Positions 36,541 through 45,217 of a DNA stretch of 64,000 nt are shown here, in pieces; positions within the stretch are counted from its first letter, which is position 1; every line of letters starts with the position of its first letter. Origin of the DNA: Paraburkholderia acidipaludis NBRC 101816 (GTDB lineage: Bacteria > Pseudomonadota > Gammaproteobacteria > Burkholderiales > Burkholderiaceae); contig NZ_BAXZ01000009.1 of the NCBI RefSeq assembly GCF_000684975.1, forward strand, positions 124,001-188,000. Direction: 5' to 3'. The position numbers and the translations under genes were made by a program. A model generated the notes under the pieces. That model searched no databases and was not told the DNA's origin. It saw only the letters and a program-made list of their open reading frames with translations.

Positions 36541-37071
36541 TCAGACCATGCGCCGCAGCGTGTTGTCGCGCAGCACGACATGGTGGCCGATGGCCGCGAG
36601 CGCGTGCACGCCGATCACCCAATAGAACGCATTGCCGATCAATACGTGCGCGCCATGGAGAAACTTGCGCGCGACCGGATCGGCGCCCACCAGCGTGATC
36701 TCCAGGTCGAGGCCCGCGAGCGTGACCGGGTGTCCCCCCGTGTTGATCATCAGGATGCCGAGCAGCGGCTGCACGAAGATGAACAGATAGAGCGCGAGGT
36801 GCACGAGCCGGGAGAGGAACGCGAGCAGGCGGTTCGCGTCGATGTCGGCGGGGGCGCCGTGCCACAGGCGCCACAAGAGCCGCAGGACCGCGAGCGAAAG
36901 CACGAGCGTCCCGGCCCAGAAATGCACGTTGCTCCAGAACACGCGGCTGTCCGTGCCCTTGGGGCCGCGCACTTCGATCGCGAGATAGGCGAGCGCGACG
37001 AGCAGGAAGATGGCCCAGTGGAAGAAGATGGCGGGCTTCGAGTAGCGGTCGGCGGCGGGGTAGGTGGCCAA
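36541..37071 (-). CDS. Cytochrome b561
   Basis: This 176-residue membrane protein has four helices and the di-haem b561 pattern. Candidate haem ligands are His18 (FFHWAIF), His50 (NVHFWAG), His139/His142 (KFLHGAHVL) and His156 (GVHALAA). It probably moves electrons from ubiquinol, for example to superoxide, as proposed for E. coli CybB. The ATG at 37071 begins MATYPAADRYSK, a typical opening. No partner gene is adjacent. Confidence 0.92.
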   Translation of the reverse strand: MATYPAADRYSKPAIFFHWAIFLLVALAYLAIEVRGPKGTDSRVFWSNVHFWAGTLVLSLAVLRLLWRLWHGAPADIDANRLLAFLSRLVHLALYLFIFVQPLLGILMINTGGHPVTLAGLDLEITLVGADPVARKFLHGAHVLIGNAFYWVIGVHALAAIGHHVVLRDNTLRRMV

Positions 37072-37201
37072 GGGGGCTCCTGTAGGCGGGGAACGTCGAA
37101 TCTGGCTGCCTATGATAAGGAGGTCGCGGCCGGCGCGGCAGTTTGACGGCCGGACAGCTTGACGTGGCGCCGTATCTTCGCAGTAGCCCGCCTCCGCACG
37201 C

Positions 37202-38503
37202 TTACTCGCTGCCGAGATAGAAGAAGCGGAACAGGAACACCGCCGCGATGATCCACACGATCGGCTTGACCTGGCGCGCGCGTCCGGTCAGCAGCTTCAG
37301 GCCCGCATACGAAATGAAGCCGAACGCCACGCCGTTGGCGATCGAGTACGTGAACGGCATGGTCAGCGCGGTGAGCGCGGCCGGCACGGCTTCGGTGGCG
37401 TCGTCCCAGTCGAGCCCGGCGATCTCGCGCATCATCAGGCACGAGACGTAGAGCAGCGCGGGCGCGGTCGCGTAGCCGGGCACCACGCCCGCGAGCGGCG
37501 CGACGAACAGGCATGCGAGGAACAGAACGGCCACGGTCAGCGCGGTGAAGCCGGTGCGGCCGCCCGCCTGCACGCCCGAGGCGCTTTCGATATAGGCCGT
37601 CGTCGACGAGGTGCCGAGAATCGAGCCCGCGAGAATCGCGGTGCTGTCCGCGAGCAGCGCGCGGTTCAGGCGGTGCATCTTGCCGTGCACGAGGAGGCCG
37701 GCGCGGTTGGCCACGCCCATCAGCGTGCCGGTGGCGTCGAACAGTTCGACGAGGAAGAACACGAGGACCACGTTCAGCACGCCGGTCGAGAGTGCGGCCT
37801 TGATGTCGAGGTGCGCGAAGGTCGGGGCGATCGACGGCGGCGCCGAGAAGATGCCGTGGAACTGGTTGCCGCCGAAGAAGAACGAGAGGACCGTGACGCC
37901 CACGATGCCGATCAGGATCGCGCCGCGCACCTTCAGCACGTCGAGCGTGACGATCGCGAAGAAGCCGATGATCGCGAGGATCGTATGCGGGTCGCCCAGG
38001 TTGCCGAGCGTGACGAGCGTGGCCGGGTTGCCGACGATCACGCCCGCCGTCTTGAGCGAAATGATCGCGAGAAAGAGCCCGATGCCGGCCGTGATCGCCA
38101 CGCGGATCGAATGCGGAATGCCGTTGATGATGGCCTCGCGCACGCGCAGCAGCGTGACGATGAAGAACAGGCAACCGGAGATGAACACGGCGCCGAGCGC
38201 CGCTTCCCACGTGAAGCCCATGCCCTTGACCACCGCGTAGGCGAAGTAGGCGTTCAGGCCCATGCCGGGCGCGAGCGCGATCGGGTAGTTCGCGTAGAGG
38301 CCCATGATGATCGAGGCGAGCGCCGAAACGAGGCAGGTGGCGACGAACACCGCGTCCTTCGGCATGCCGGCGTCGCCGAGGATGGCCGGATTCACGAAGA
38401 TGATGTAGGCCATCGTGAGGAAGGTGGTGAAGCCGGCGAGCAGTTCGGTGCGCAGGTCGGTGCCTGCTTCTTCGAAACCGAAATAGCGTTTGATGGCGTC
38501 CAT
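37202..38503 (-). CDS. NCS2/AzgA-family purine permease
   Basis: This 433-residue inner-membrane carrier has 12-14 segments and the AzgA-like marks: FGFEEAGTDLRTELLAGFTTFLTMAYIIFVNP at the start, ALAPGMGLNAYFAY in segment 3 and STTAYIESASGVQAGGRTG in segment 10. It takes up adenine, guanine or hypoxanthine by proton symport. No purine-catabolic gene is adjacent and no purine riboswitch was recognised upstream. Confidence 0.93.
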   Translation of the reverse strand: MDAIKRYFGFEEAGTDLRTELLAGFTTFLTMAYIIFVNPAILGDAGMPKDAVFVATCLVSALASIIMGLYANYPIALAPGMGLNAYFAYAVVKGMGFTWEAALGAVFISGCLFFIVTLLRVREAIINGIPHSIRVAITAGIGLFLAIISLKTAGVIVGNPATLVTLGNLGDPHTILAIIGFFAIVTLDVLKVRGAILIGIVGVTVLSFFFGGNQFHGIFSAPPSIAPTFAHLDIKAALSTGVLNVVLVFFLVELFDATGTLMGVANRAGLLVHGKMHRLNRALLADSTAILAGSILGTSSTTAYIESASGVQAGGRTGFTALTVAVLFLACLFVAPLAGVVPGYATAPALLYVSCLMMREIAGLDWDDATEAVPAALTALTMPFTYSIANGVAFGFISYAGLKLLTGRARQVKPIVWIIAAVFLFRFFYLGSE

Positions 38504-38834
38504 GAGGATCGGGCCTTTGAGTGTCGAGCGGATTGCGTTGTTGTGGAGGGCGCCGCCGGGCAGGGTCTCGCGACTGCCGGAAGCGCGCGGCTACGGGCGG
38601 GATTGTAATCAAGCTTGCCGGCAAAGTGCCGAAATGCCGCTGCCGGCGTGGAGCGGGTGCAACAGGGGGGCGGGATCGGGCGGTGGCCGGCAACGCTTGT
38701 GCGGATGCACAATAAGAGAACGCCGGCCTCAAGGGCTCACCGGTGCGTCCGCAAGGATTCATGCGTTCGGGCGCGCCGGCGCGGGCCGCGGGCTCACGCC
38801 GGCGAGGAGGGGGCGGACCTGAGCGGTCCGCGCG
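38504..38834. other. Gene-free 331-base region upstream of the purine permease
   Basis: It contains the permease promoter region (minus strand) and the 3' side of the second DUF4148 gene. A 7-bp hairpin GCGGACC/GGTCCGC (38813-38831) lies just beyond that gene's stop codon but lacks a T-run. Nothing else was recognised. Confidence 0.45.
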
Positions 38835-39092
38835 TCATTTCGGCTGTCCCATGGCGTTCGCGCGCTCGGCGCGGCGCTCGGCCACGATGGCGCCCGCACG
38901 CTGGGCGTTCTCGGGATAGTCGATCCAGTCGAGCGGATCGTAGCCCGCGGCGCGCCAGTCGGCCAGGTCGGCGCGAACCTGGGCGCGGGTCATCGGCGCG
39001 GCGGGATTGTAGGGCTGGGCGAGGGCCGAAGCCGACGCCACCGAGCAGCCGGCCACGAGCAGGCCGAGCGTGATACGCGAGAGGGAAATCAT
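38835..39092 (-). CDS. DUF4148 secreted protein (second paralogue)
   Basis: This 85-residue protein has a Sec signal peptide ending SALAQ near residue 25 and a DUF4148 domain with MTRAQVRADLADWRAAGYDP and DYPENAQRAGAIV, clearly related to the copy at 32901-33164. The start is ATG 39092, with GAAAGG before it; the much longer upstream frame belongs to the shadow of the AraC gene. Function unknown. Confidence 0.88.
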   Translation of the reverse strand: MISLSRITLGLLVAGCSVASASALAQPYNPAAPMTRAQVRADLADWRAAGYDPLDWIDYPENAQRAGAIVAERRAERANAMGQPK

Positions 39093-39169
39093 GGCGATGC
39101 CTTTCGTACCAGGAATTACCCTAATAAGTATAGGTCTTATCCCAATAAACAAAAGGCGAACGGGTGCAC

Positions 39170-40174
39170 TCAGCTGCGCTGGCCCGCCTCGCGCCGTCTT
39201 GCGAGCCGGTAGTCGGCCGGCCGCATGCCGGTCCATTTGCGGAACGCGCGATGGAAGGCGCTCGGCTCGGCGAATCCCACGGCCGCCGCGACGTCGGCCA
39301 CCGAGCGCGCCGGATCTTCGAGCGCCGCGATCGCCAGCTCGCAGCGCAAGGCGTCCTTGATCGACTGGCAACTGTGGCCTTCCTGCCTGAGCCGGCGCCG
39401 CAGCGTGGCGGGCGCCACGTTGAGCCGGTGCGCGATGACGTCGGCATCGGGCCAGGCGGTGGCGGGCAGCGCGCGCAGCGTCCGGCGCACGCGTGCGGCG
39501 AACGAGCCGGGATTGCGGTACTTCACGACGAAGTTGCCGGGCGCGTTGCGCAGGAAGGCGCGCACCGACGCGCTCGTCTGGATCACCGGCAGCTCGAGGA
39601 AGCCCGGCGCGAGATCGACATAGGACGCCTCCTGATCGAAGGTCATGTCGTCGCAGAACATCAGGCGGTACTCGTCGACGGCGGCCGGCGCCGCACAGCG
39701 GAAGCGCGCCGCGATGAGCGGAATGCGTTGCCCTACGAGCCAGCACACGAGCCCGTACACGAGGATGAACCACGTCGCGCAGGCGAACAGCGTTGGCGTG
39801 GGCGTGCCTTCGCGGTGGACGAACGCGATCCGCACGCGCGCGGCGTCGATTTCGACGTGGCCGGCCAGGTCGTCGAGCACGAGCTGCATGAAGCCCGCCG
39901 CCCGCTGCAGCGCGTGCCGTCCCGTGCGGGCGGTGAGTGCCGTGCGCGTCATGGCGACGAAGCTGCCGCTCTTCATGGCGTGGGAGTCCTGGCCGAAGAA
40001 TTCGTCGTCGAGCGCACGGGCGATGCCGGACCACAGCGCGCCGTATTGCGCCGCGCTCACGCGGGCGCGTGGCGACGTCAGCGCGGCTCGCGCGATGCCC
40101 GCGGCCTCCAGTACCGGGCCGACATCGAGCCCGCGCGAACGCGCGAGCGTGAGCGTCTCGTTGACGAGGCTCAT
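39170..40174 (-). CDS. AraC-family transcriptional regulator
   Basis: This 334-residue regulator has an N-terminal arabinose-binding-like domain (about 15-190, the type in OruR/FeaR-related proteins) and a C-terminal double helix-turn-helix (about 232-325: RLNVAPATLRRRLRQEGHS and VAAAVGFAEPSAFHRAFRKW). It is divergent from the acyl-CoA dehydrogenase operon across 266 bases and probably activates it. Pseudomonas MmsR, an AraC regulator of valine catabolism, offers a parallel but not proof. The ATG at 40174 has an AAAAAGG site; a start at 40258 is possible. Confidence 0.88.
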   Translation of the reverse strand: MSLVNETLTLARSRGLDVGPVLEAAGIARAALTSPRARVSAAQYGALWSGIARALDDEFFGQDSHAMKSGSFVAMTRTALTARTGRHALQRAAGFMQLVLDDLAGHVEIDAARVRIAFVHREGTPTPTLFACATWFILVYGLVCWLVGQRIPLIAARFRCAAPAAVDEYRLMFCDDMTFDQEASYVDLAPGFLELPVIQTSASVRAFLRNAPGNFVVKYRNPGSFAARVRRTLRALPATAWPDADVIAHRLNVAPATLRRRLRQEGHSCQSIKDALRCELAIAALEDPARSVADVAAAVGFAEPSAFHRAFRKWTGMRPADYRLARRREAGQRS

Positions 40175-40440
40175 TGCGATGGTGCCTTTTTCGCTCAGGC
40201 GGGTCGATTTGTCGTGCTGCAAGCAATGCGCTCCAGGAAGCGTTGTCGTGCCCGACATGGTAAATCCGATCAGCGAGTTTGAGCGCGGCGGACATGGAAG
40301 GCCGCGGCCGGGATGCCTACACTTTTCGCAAGTCTTGCGGCAAAGGCCGCGGGGCGCGACAGTGGATGGCAGGACGTGCGGCGCGCATCGTGCCGCGTTG
40401 CAGCACGCCGGTCGCAAGGAAGAGACGGAAGGGGACACAG

Positions 40441-41574
40441 ATGGACGATTTCTACACCGAGGATCAGCGCATGATCCGCGACGCCGCGCGCGACTTCGCA
40501 ACCGAGCGTCTCGCGCCCAATGCGGCGCAATGGGACCGCGACGGCAAGCTGCCTGACGAGGTGGTGAAGCAGATGGGCGAACTGGGCTTCCTCGGCATGA
40601 TCGTGCCGCAGGAGCTGGGCGGCGCCTACACCGACTACGTGGCCTACGCGCTCGCGATGGAGGAGATCGCGGCGGGCTGCGCTTCGTGTGCGACGCTCGT
40701 GAGCGTGCACAACTCGGTGGGGTGCGGGCCGATCCTGCAGTACGGCAGCGACGCGCAGAAGGACCGCTATCTGCGCAAGCTGGCGGCGGGCGAGCTGATC
40801 GGCGCGTTCTGCCTGACCGAGCCGCAGGCGGGCTCCGAGGCGAACAACCTGCGCACGCGCGCCGAACTGCGTGGCGGGCAGTGGGTGCTCAACGGCAACA
40901 AGCAGTTCGTGACCAACGGCGCGCGCGCCGACGTGGCGATCGTATTCGCCGTCACCGATCCGGACGCGGGCAAGCGCGGCCTCTCCGCCTTTATCGTGCC
41001 GACCGATACGCCGGGCTTCAACGTGGGGCCGCCCGAGAAGAAGATGGGGATTCGCGCTTCGGATACCTGCCCGATTGCGCTCGTCGATTGCGCGATTCCC
41101 GAGGCGAACCTGCTCGGCCAGCGCGGCGAGGGATTGCGGATCGCACTGGCGAATCTCGAGGGCGGGCGCATCGGCATCGCGGCGCAGGCGCTCGGCATCG
41201 CGCGCGCGGCCTTCGATGCGGCACGCGCCTACGCGCACGAACGCGTGCAGTTCGGCGAGCCGCTCATCCGCCACCAGAGCGTGGCGAACATGCTGGCGGA
41301 CATGCACACGCGCATCAACGCCGCGCGCCATCTCGTGCATCATGCGGCGCGGCTGCGCACGCTGGGCAAGCCGTGTCTTTCCGAGGCCTCGCAGGCGAAG
41401 CTCTATGCTTCCGAGATGGCCGAGGAGGTGTGCTCGCATGCCATCCAGATTCACGGCGGGTATGGCTTTCTCAACGACTACCCCGTGGAGCGTCACTATC
41501 GCGACGCACGCATTACGCAGATCTATGAAGGCACGAGCGAAGTGCAGCGCATGGTGATTGCGCGGCAGCTCTGA
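40441..41574 (+). CDS. Acyl-CoA dehydrogenase, probable isobutyryl/short branched-chain type
   Basis: This 377-residue FAD enzyme shows CLTEPQAGSEANNLRT (substrate and flavin loop) and the C-terminal catalytic Glu in IYEGTSEVQ. Its position beside a 3-hydroxyisobutyryl-CoA hydrolase suggests isobutyryl-CoA to methacrylyl-CoA in valine breakdown; short/branched substrates are the inference. The ATG at 40441 follows AAGGGGA. A longer in-frame start at 40279 is rejected. It is first gene of a three-gene operon. Confidence 0.93.
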   Translation: MDDFYTEDQRMIRDAARDFATERLAPNAAQWDRDGKLPDEVVKQMGELGFLGMIVPQELGGAYTDYVAYALAMEEIAAGCASCATLVSVHNSVGCGPILQYGSDAQKDRYLRKLAAGELIGAFCLTEPQAGSEANNLRTRAELRGGQWVLNGNKQFVTNGARADVAIVFAVTDPDAGKRGLSAFIVPTDTPGFNVGPPEKKMGIRASDTCPIALVDCAIPEANLLGQRGEGLRIALANLEGGRIGIAAQALGIARAAFDAARAYAHERVQFGEPLIRHQSVANMLADMHTRINAARHLVHHAARLRTLGKPCLSEASQAKLYASEMAEEVCSHAIQIHGGYGFLNDYPVERHYRDARITQIYEGTSEVQRMVIARQL

Positions 41575-41650
41575 ATGCGAAGGATAGCGAAGTAAAAGAA
41601 CGGCACGGACAGAGCGCAAGCGAGCGCCGAAAGCCATCAAGGAGACGACG

Positions 41651-43366
41651 ATGACCGGGTATTCCCCTTCCGCGCGGGCTTTCCTCGACGCCCGCGACCT
41701 GCTGCTGCGCCATCGTACCGATTACGCGCGAGCGTATGAGGAATTCGCGTGGCCGAAGCTCGACGCCTTCAACTGGGCGCTCGACTACTTCGACGTGATG
41801 GCGCGCGGCAACGATAACCCGGCGCTGTGGATCGTGGACGATCCGGCGGGCGGCGGCCTGCGCCTCTCGTTCGCCCAGATGTCCGAGCGTTCGTCGCGCA
41901 TGGCGAATTTCCTGCGCGAGCAGGGCGTGAAGCGTGGCGACCGTCTGCTCCTGATGCTGCCCAATCGCGTCGAACTGTGGGACGTGATGCTGGCGGCGAT
42001 GAAGCTGGGCGCCGTGGTGCTGCCCGCCACGACGCAGCTTTCGCCCGACGACGTGCGCGAGCGCGTCGAGACGGGCGGGGCGCGCTACGTCGTGGTGGAC
42101 GCGGCGGAACTGGCCAAATTCGACGCGCTCGATGCGAGCATCAAACGTATTGCGGTGGGCGCGCAGCGCGAGGGCTGGATCGATCTTTCGCGCGCCTGCG
42201 AGGCGAGCGCCGACTTCGTGCCCGACGCTCCGACGCGCGCGAGCGATACGCTGCTGCTCTACTTCACCTCGGGCACGACCTCGAAGCCCAAGCTCGTCGA
42301 GCATACGCACGAGAGCTACCCGGTCGGCCATCTCCCGACGATGTACTGGATCGGCCTCACGCCCGGCGACGTGCACTGGAACATCAGCTCGCCAGGCTGG
42401 GCCAAGCACGCGTGGAGCTGCTTCTTCGCGCCGTGGAACGCGCAGGCCTGCGTGTTCGTCTACAACTACGCGCGCTTCGTGCCGAAAGACACGCTGAACA
42501 CGCTCGTGCAGTGCGGCGTGACCACGCTGTGCGCGCCGCCCACGGTGTGGCGCATGCTCGTGCAGGAGCCGCTCGCCTCGTATGCGGTGAAGCTGCGCGA
42601 GATCGTCGGCGCGGGCGAGCCGCTCAATCCGGAGATCATCGAGCGCGTGCGCCATGCGTGGAATATCACGATCCGCGACGGCTACGGCCAGACCGAAACC
42701 ACCTGCCAGATGGGCAATCCGCCGGGCCAGCCCGTGGTGCCGGGGGCGATGGGCCGCCCGCTGCCGGGCTACCGCGTCGAACTCGTCGATACCGACGACC
42801 AGCCCGCGAGCGAAGGCGAAATCGCACTGCCGTTGGGACCCGGTGCGACGCAGCGGCCGCTCGGCCTCATGACGGGCTATGCGAACAATGCGAAAGCGAC
42901 CGAACACGCGATGCGCAACGGCTACTACCACACGTCCGATGTCGCGATGCTGCGCGACGACGGTTACTACGTCTACGTGGGCCGGGCGGACGACGTGTTC
43001 AAGTCGTCCGACTACCGGCTGAGCCCGTTCGAACTGGAGAGCGTGCTGATCGAGCACGAGGCGATTGCCGAGGCCGCCGTGGTGCCGAGCCCGGACGAAT
43101 TGCGGCTTTCGGTGCCGAAGGCCTACGTGATCGTGCGTCAGGGCTACGAAGCCGGTCCCGATCTGGCGCGCGAGGTGTTTCGCTTCTCGCGCGAAAAACT
43201 CGCGCCGTACAAGCGCATTCGCCGTCTTCAGTTCAGCGAACTGCCGAAGACCATCTCCGGCAAGATTCGCCGCGTCGAGCTGCGCCGCCGCGAGATGGAA
43301 CGCCCGGCCGACATGGCGCGCCTGCCCGACGAGTACTGGGACGAGGATTTCCCCGAGCTGCGCTGA
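41651..43366 (+). CDS. AMP-forming acyl-CoA synthetase
   Basis: This 571-residue ANL-superfamily enzyme activates a carboxylic acid to its CoA thioester through an acyl-adenylate. The P-loop is YFTSGTTSKPKLVEHTH, the adenine-binding motif is DGYGQTETT, and the catalytic Lys is in ISGKIRRVELR near the C terminus. It resembles medium-chain or benzoate-type synthetases (acsM-like) rather than acetyl-CoA synthetase. It lies 76 bases after the dehydrogenase and 34 before the hydrolase, so it may activate the acid that feeds this pathway. Confidence 0.92.
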   Translation: MTGYSPSARAFLDARDLLLRHRTDYARAYEEFAWPKLDAFNWALDYFDVMARGNDNPALWIVDDPAGGGLRLSFAQMSERSSRMANFLREQGVKRGDRLLLMLPNRVELWDVMLAAMKLGAVVLPATTQLSPDDVRERVETGGARYVVVDAAELAKFDALDASIKRIAVGAQREGWIDLSRACEASADFVPDAPTRASDTLLLYFTSGTTSKPKLVEHTHESYPVGHLPTMYWIGLTPGDVHWNISSPGWAKHAWSCFFAPWNAQACVFVYNYARFVPKDTLNTLVQCGVTTLCAPPTVWRMLVQEPLASYAVKLREIVGAGEPLNPEIIERVRHAWNITIRDGYGQTETTCQMGNPPGQPVVPGAMGRPLPGYRVELVDTDDQPASEGEIALPLGPGATQRPLGLMTGYANNAKATEHAMRNGYYHTSDVAMLRDDGYYVYVGRADDVFKSSDYRLSPFELESVLIEHEAIAEAAVVPSPDELRLSVPKAYVIVRQGYEAGPDLAREVFRFSREKLAPYKRIRRLQFSELPKTISGKIRRVELRRREMERPADMARLPDEYWDEDFPELR

Positions 43367-43400
43367 TCCGCGTCCGCAAATTGAAATGGAGAACCAGGGA

Positions 43401-44549
43401 ATGAATGCAACACCCGCGTGCGCACAGACATCTCAGGAAGCCGAAGTGCTGTTTCGCGTCGTCAATCGCGTCGCGATCGTCACGCTGAACCGTCCCGCCG
43501 CGCTCAACGCGCTTTCGCACGGCATGGTGCGCACCCTGGCCGCGCTGCTCGAACGCGTGCGGGCCGACGACGGAATCGCCGCCCTGGTGCTCAACGGGGC
43601 GGGGCCGAAAGGCTTCTGCGCGGGCGGCGACGTGCGCGCCCTCTACCAGCTGGCCCGGCGCGGGGAGCGGTTTGGCGACACCGGCTGGCAGCAGTTCTTC
43701 GTCGACGAATACCGGCTCGACCATGCGCTGCATACGTTCTCGAAGCCGGTCGTCGCCCTGCTCGACGGCGTGACGATGGGCGGGGGCATGGGCCTCGGCC
43801 AGGGGGCCGCGCTGCGAATTGCGACTTCGCGCACGAAGATCGCCATGCCGGAGACGCGCATCGGCCTCTTGCCCGATGTGGGCGCGACGCATTTTCTCGC
43901 GGTGATGCCGGTGGAAACGGAGCTTTACGTGGGCCTGACCGGCATCACGCTTTCCGGTGCGGACGCGCTCCATTGCGGACTCGCGGATAGTTGCGTGCCG
44001 GGAGAATGGCTCGATGGTTTCGAAGCGCGGCTTGCGCAGACGGCGATGGACGGCGATGTCGAGGCCGCGCTGCGGCGCGTGTTCGACGCGCCCTGTCACG
44101 ATGCGCAGGCGGGCGACCTGGCGCCGAACGCGCCGTTGATCGCGCAATACTTCGAGCGGCGCAGAACGGTGGAGCAGATCGTAGAAGCCTTGCGAGCCGA
44201 CCTCGCTAACGAGACCGGGGCGCCGGAAGCGCAACAGGCATGGCGGCGCGCGACGCTCGACGCGCTCACGCACTATTCGCCGACCATGCTCGAAGTGACG
44301 CGCGAGGCGCTGCTGCGCGGCCGGCAGATGACGCTGGCTGAAAGCTTCCGCATGGAGCTCGGCATCGTGGCGCGGGCGATCGAAGAGGGGGACTTCTGCG
44401 AGGGCGTGCGCGCGCATCTCGTCGACAAGGACCGCACGCCGCGCTGGGCGCCCGCCACGCTGACCGAGATGCGTCCCGAGCGCGTCCGGCACTTCCTCAC
44501 GTCGCCGTGGCGCGGCGACGCGCATCCGCTGGCGGGGCTCGGCGCCTGA
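43401..44549 (+). CDS. 3-hydroxyisobutyryl-CoA hydrolase (crotonase family)
   Basis: This 382-residue crotonase-family enzyme has AGPKGFCAGGDVRALY, GVTMGGGMGLGQGA and PETRIGLLPDVGATHFL, the last being diagnostic of the HIBCH group; length (about 380) also fits. It releases 3-hydroxyisobutyrate from its CoA ester in valine catabolism. The ATG at 43401 was preferred to 43386 because CAGGGA precedes it. It is last gene of the AraC-controlled operon. Confidence 0.9.
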   Translation: MNATPACAQTSQEAEVLFRVVNRVAIVTLNRPAALNALSHGMVRTLAALLERVRADDGIAALVLNGAGPKGFCAGGDVRALYQLARRGERFGDTGWQQFFVDEYRLDHALHTFSKPVVALLDGVTMGGGMGLGQGAALRIATSRTKIAMPETRIGLLPDVGATHFLAVMPVETELYVGLTGITLSGADALHCGLADSCVPGEWLDGFEARLAQTAMDGDVEAALRRVFDAPCHDAQAGDLAPNAPLIAQYFERRRTVEQIVEALRADLANETGAPEAQQAWRRATLDALTHYSPTMLEVTREALLRGRQMTLAESFRMELGIVARAIEEGDFCEGVRAHLVDKDRTPRWAPATLTEMRPERVRHFLTSPWRGDAHPLAGLGA

Positions 44550-44576
44550 CACGACGCTTGCCCGGCGGCGCGGCGC

Positions 44577-45185
44577 TCAGGCTTCTCCGGTGCGGCTCTC
44601 GGTCACGGCCGAGGGCGTGGCGTGCACCTCGAACGGTTCGCCCGTCGCGAAGAACGTGCCGCCTGCCACGTAATGGCAGGTGCGCAGTTCGGGCGCGGCG
44701 TCGAAGTGCCAGCGGTTGTTCGAATACACCCGGCGGTCCGCATACGCCGCGACGACTTCGGCCAGGATGAGGTCGTGGCGCTGGCTCTCGTCGGGAATCA
44801 CCTTGCATTCCAGCCAGGCGGTGCACGCGGCCAGCATCGGCACGTCGATCTTCTGGCCGCGGAACGTTTCCAGATCGAACGCCGCGAACTTGTCGAACTC
44901 CACGCCGTTGCTCGTGCCTACGGCGAGCGTTTGCTGCGCGAATGCCGCGCCAGGCAGTTGCAGGCCGAACACCCCGCTGGCTTCGACGAGCTTGCGCGTG
45001 AGCGTGCGGCTGTCGATCACGACCACGACCTTCGGCGGGTCGAAATCGAGCGGCATGGCCCACGAGGCGGCCATCACGTTCGCGCGTGCGCCGTGCTGGC
45101 TCGTGACGATCGTGACGGGGCCGTGGTTGAGCAGGCGCGTGCAGCGGGCGAGATCGACGTTCTCGCGGAAATTTTCGGTGGTCAT
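44577..45185 (-). CDS. Flavin reductase family protein
   Basis: This 202-residue protein has the FMN-binding split-barrel fold of flavin reductases: GPVTIVTSQHGARANVMAAS at about 22-41, then DPPKVVVVIDSRTLTRKL. It would hold FMN and reduce it with NAD(P)H or reduce another acceptor. The ATG at 45185 has GAGGA at good spacing; the frame continues to 45221. It is convergent with the HIBCH gene and 32 bases downstream of the CLC gene on the same strand. Confidence 0.88.
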   Translation of the reverse strand: MTTENFRENVDLARCTRLLNHGPVTIVTSQHGARANVMAASWAMPLDFDPPKVVVVIDSRTLTRKLVEASGVFGLQLPGAAFAQQTLAVGTSNGVEFDKFAAFDLETFRGQKIDVPMLAACTAWLECKVIPDESQRHDLILAEVVAAYADRRVYSNNRWHFDAAPELRTCHYVAGGTFFATGEPFEVHATPSAVTESRTGEA

Positions 45186-45217
45186 GGAGCGGTCCTCGTA
45201 TTCGGTGGCCTCGGCCC

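Noticed and set aside
38504..38834. A purine riboswitch upstream of the purine permease
   Set aside because: No purine aptamer core or paired terminator stem was found by eye.
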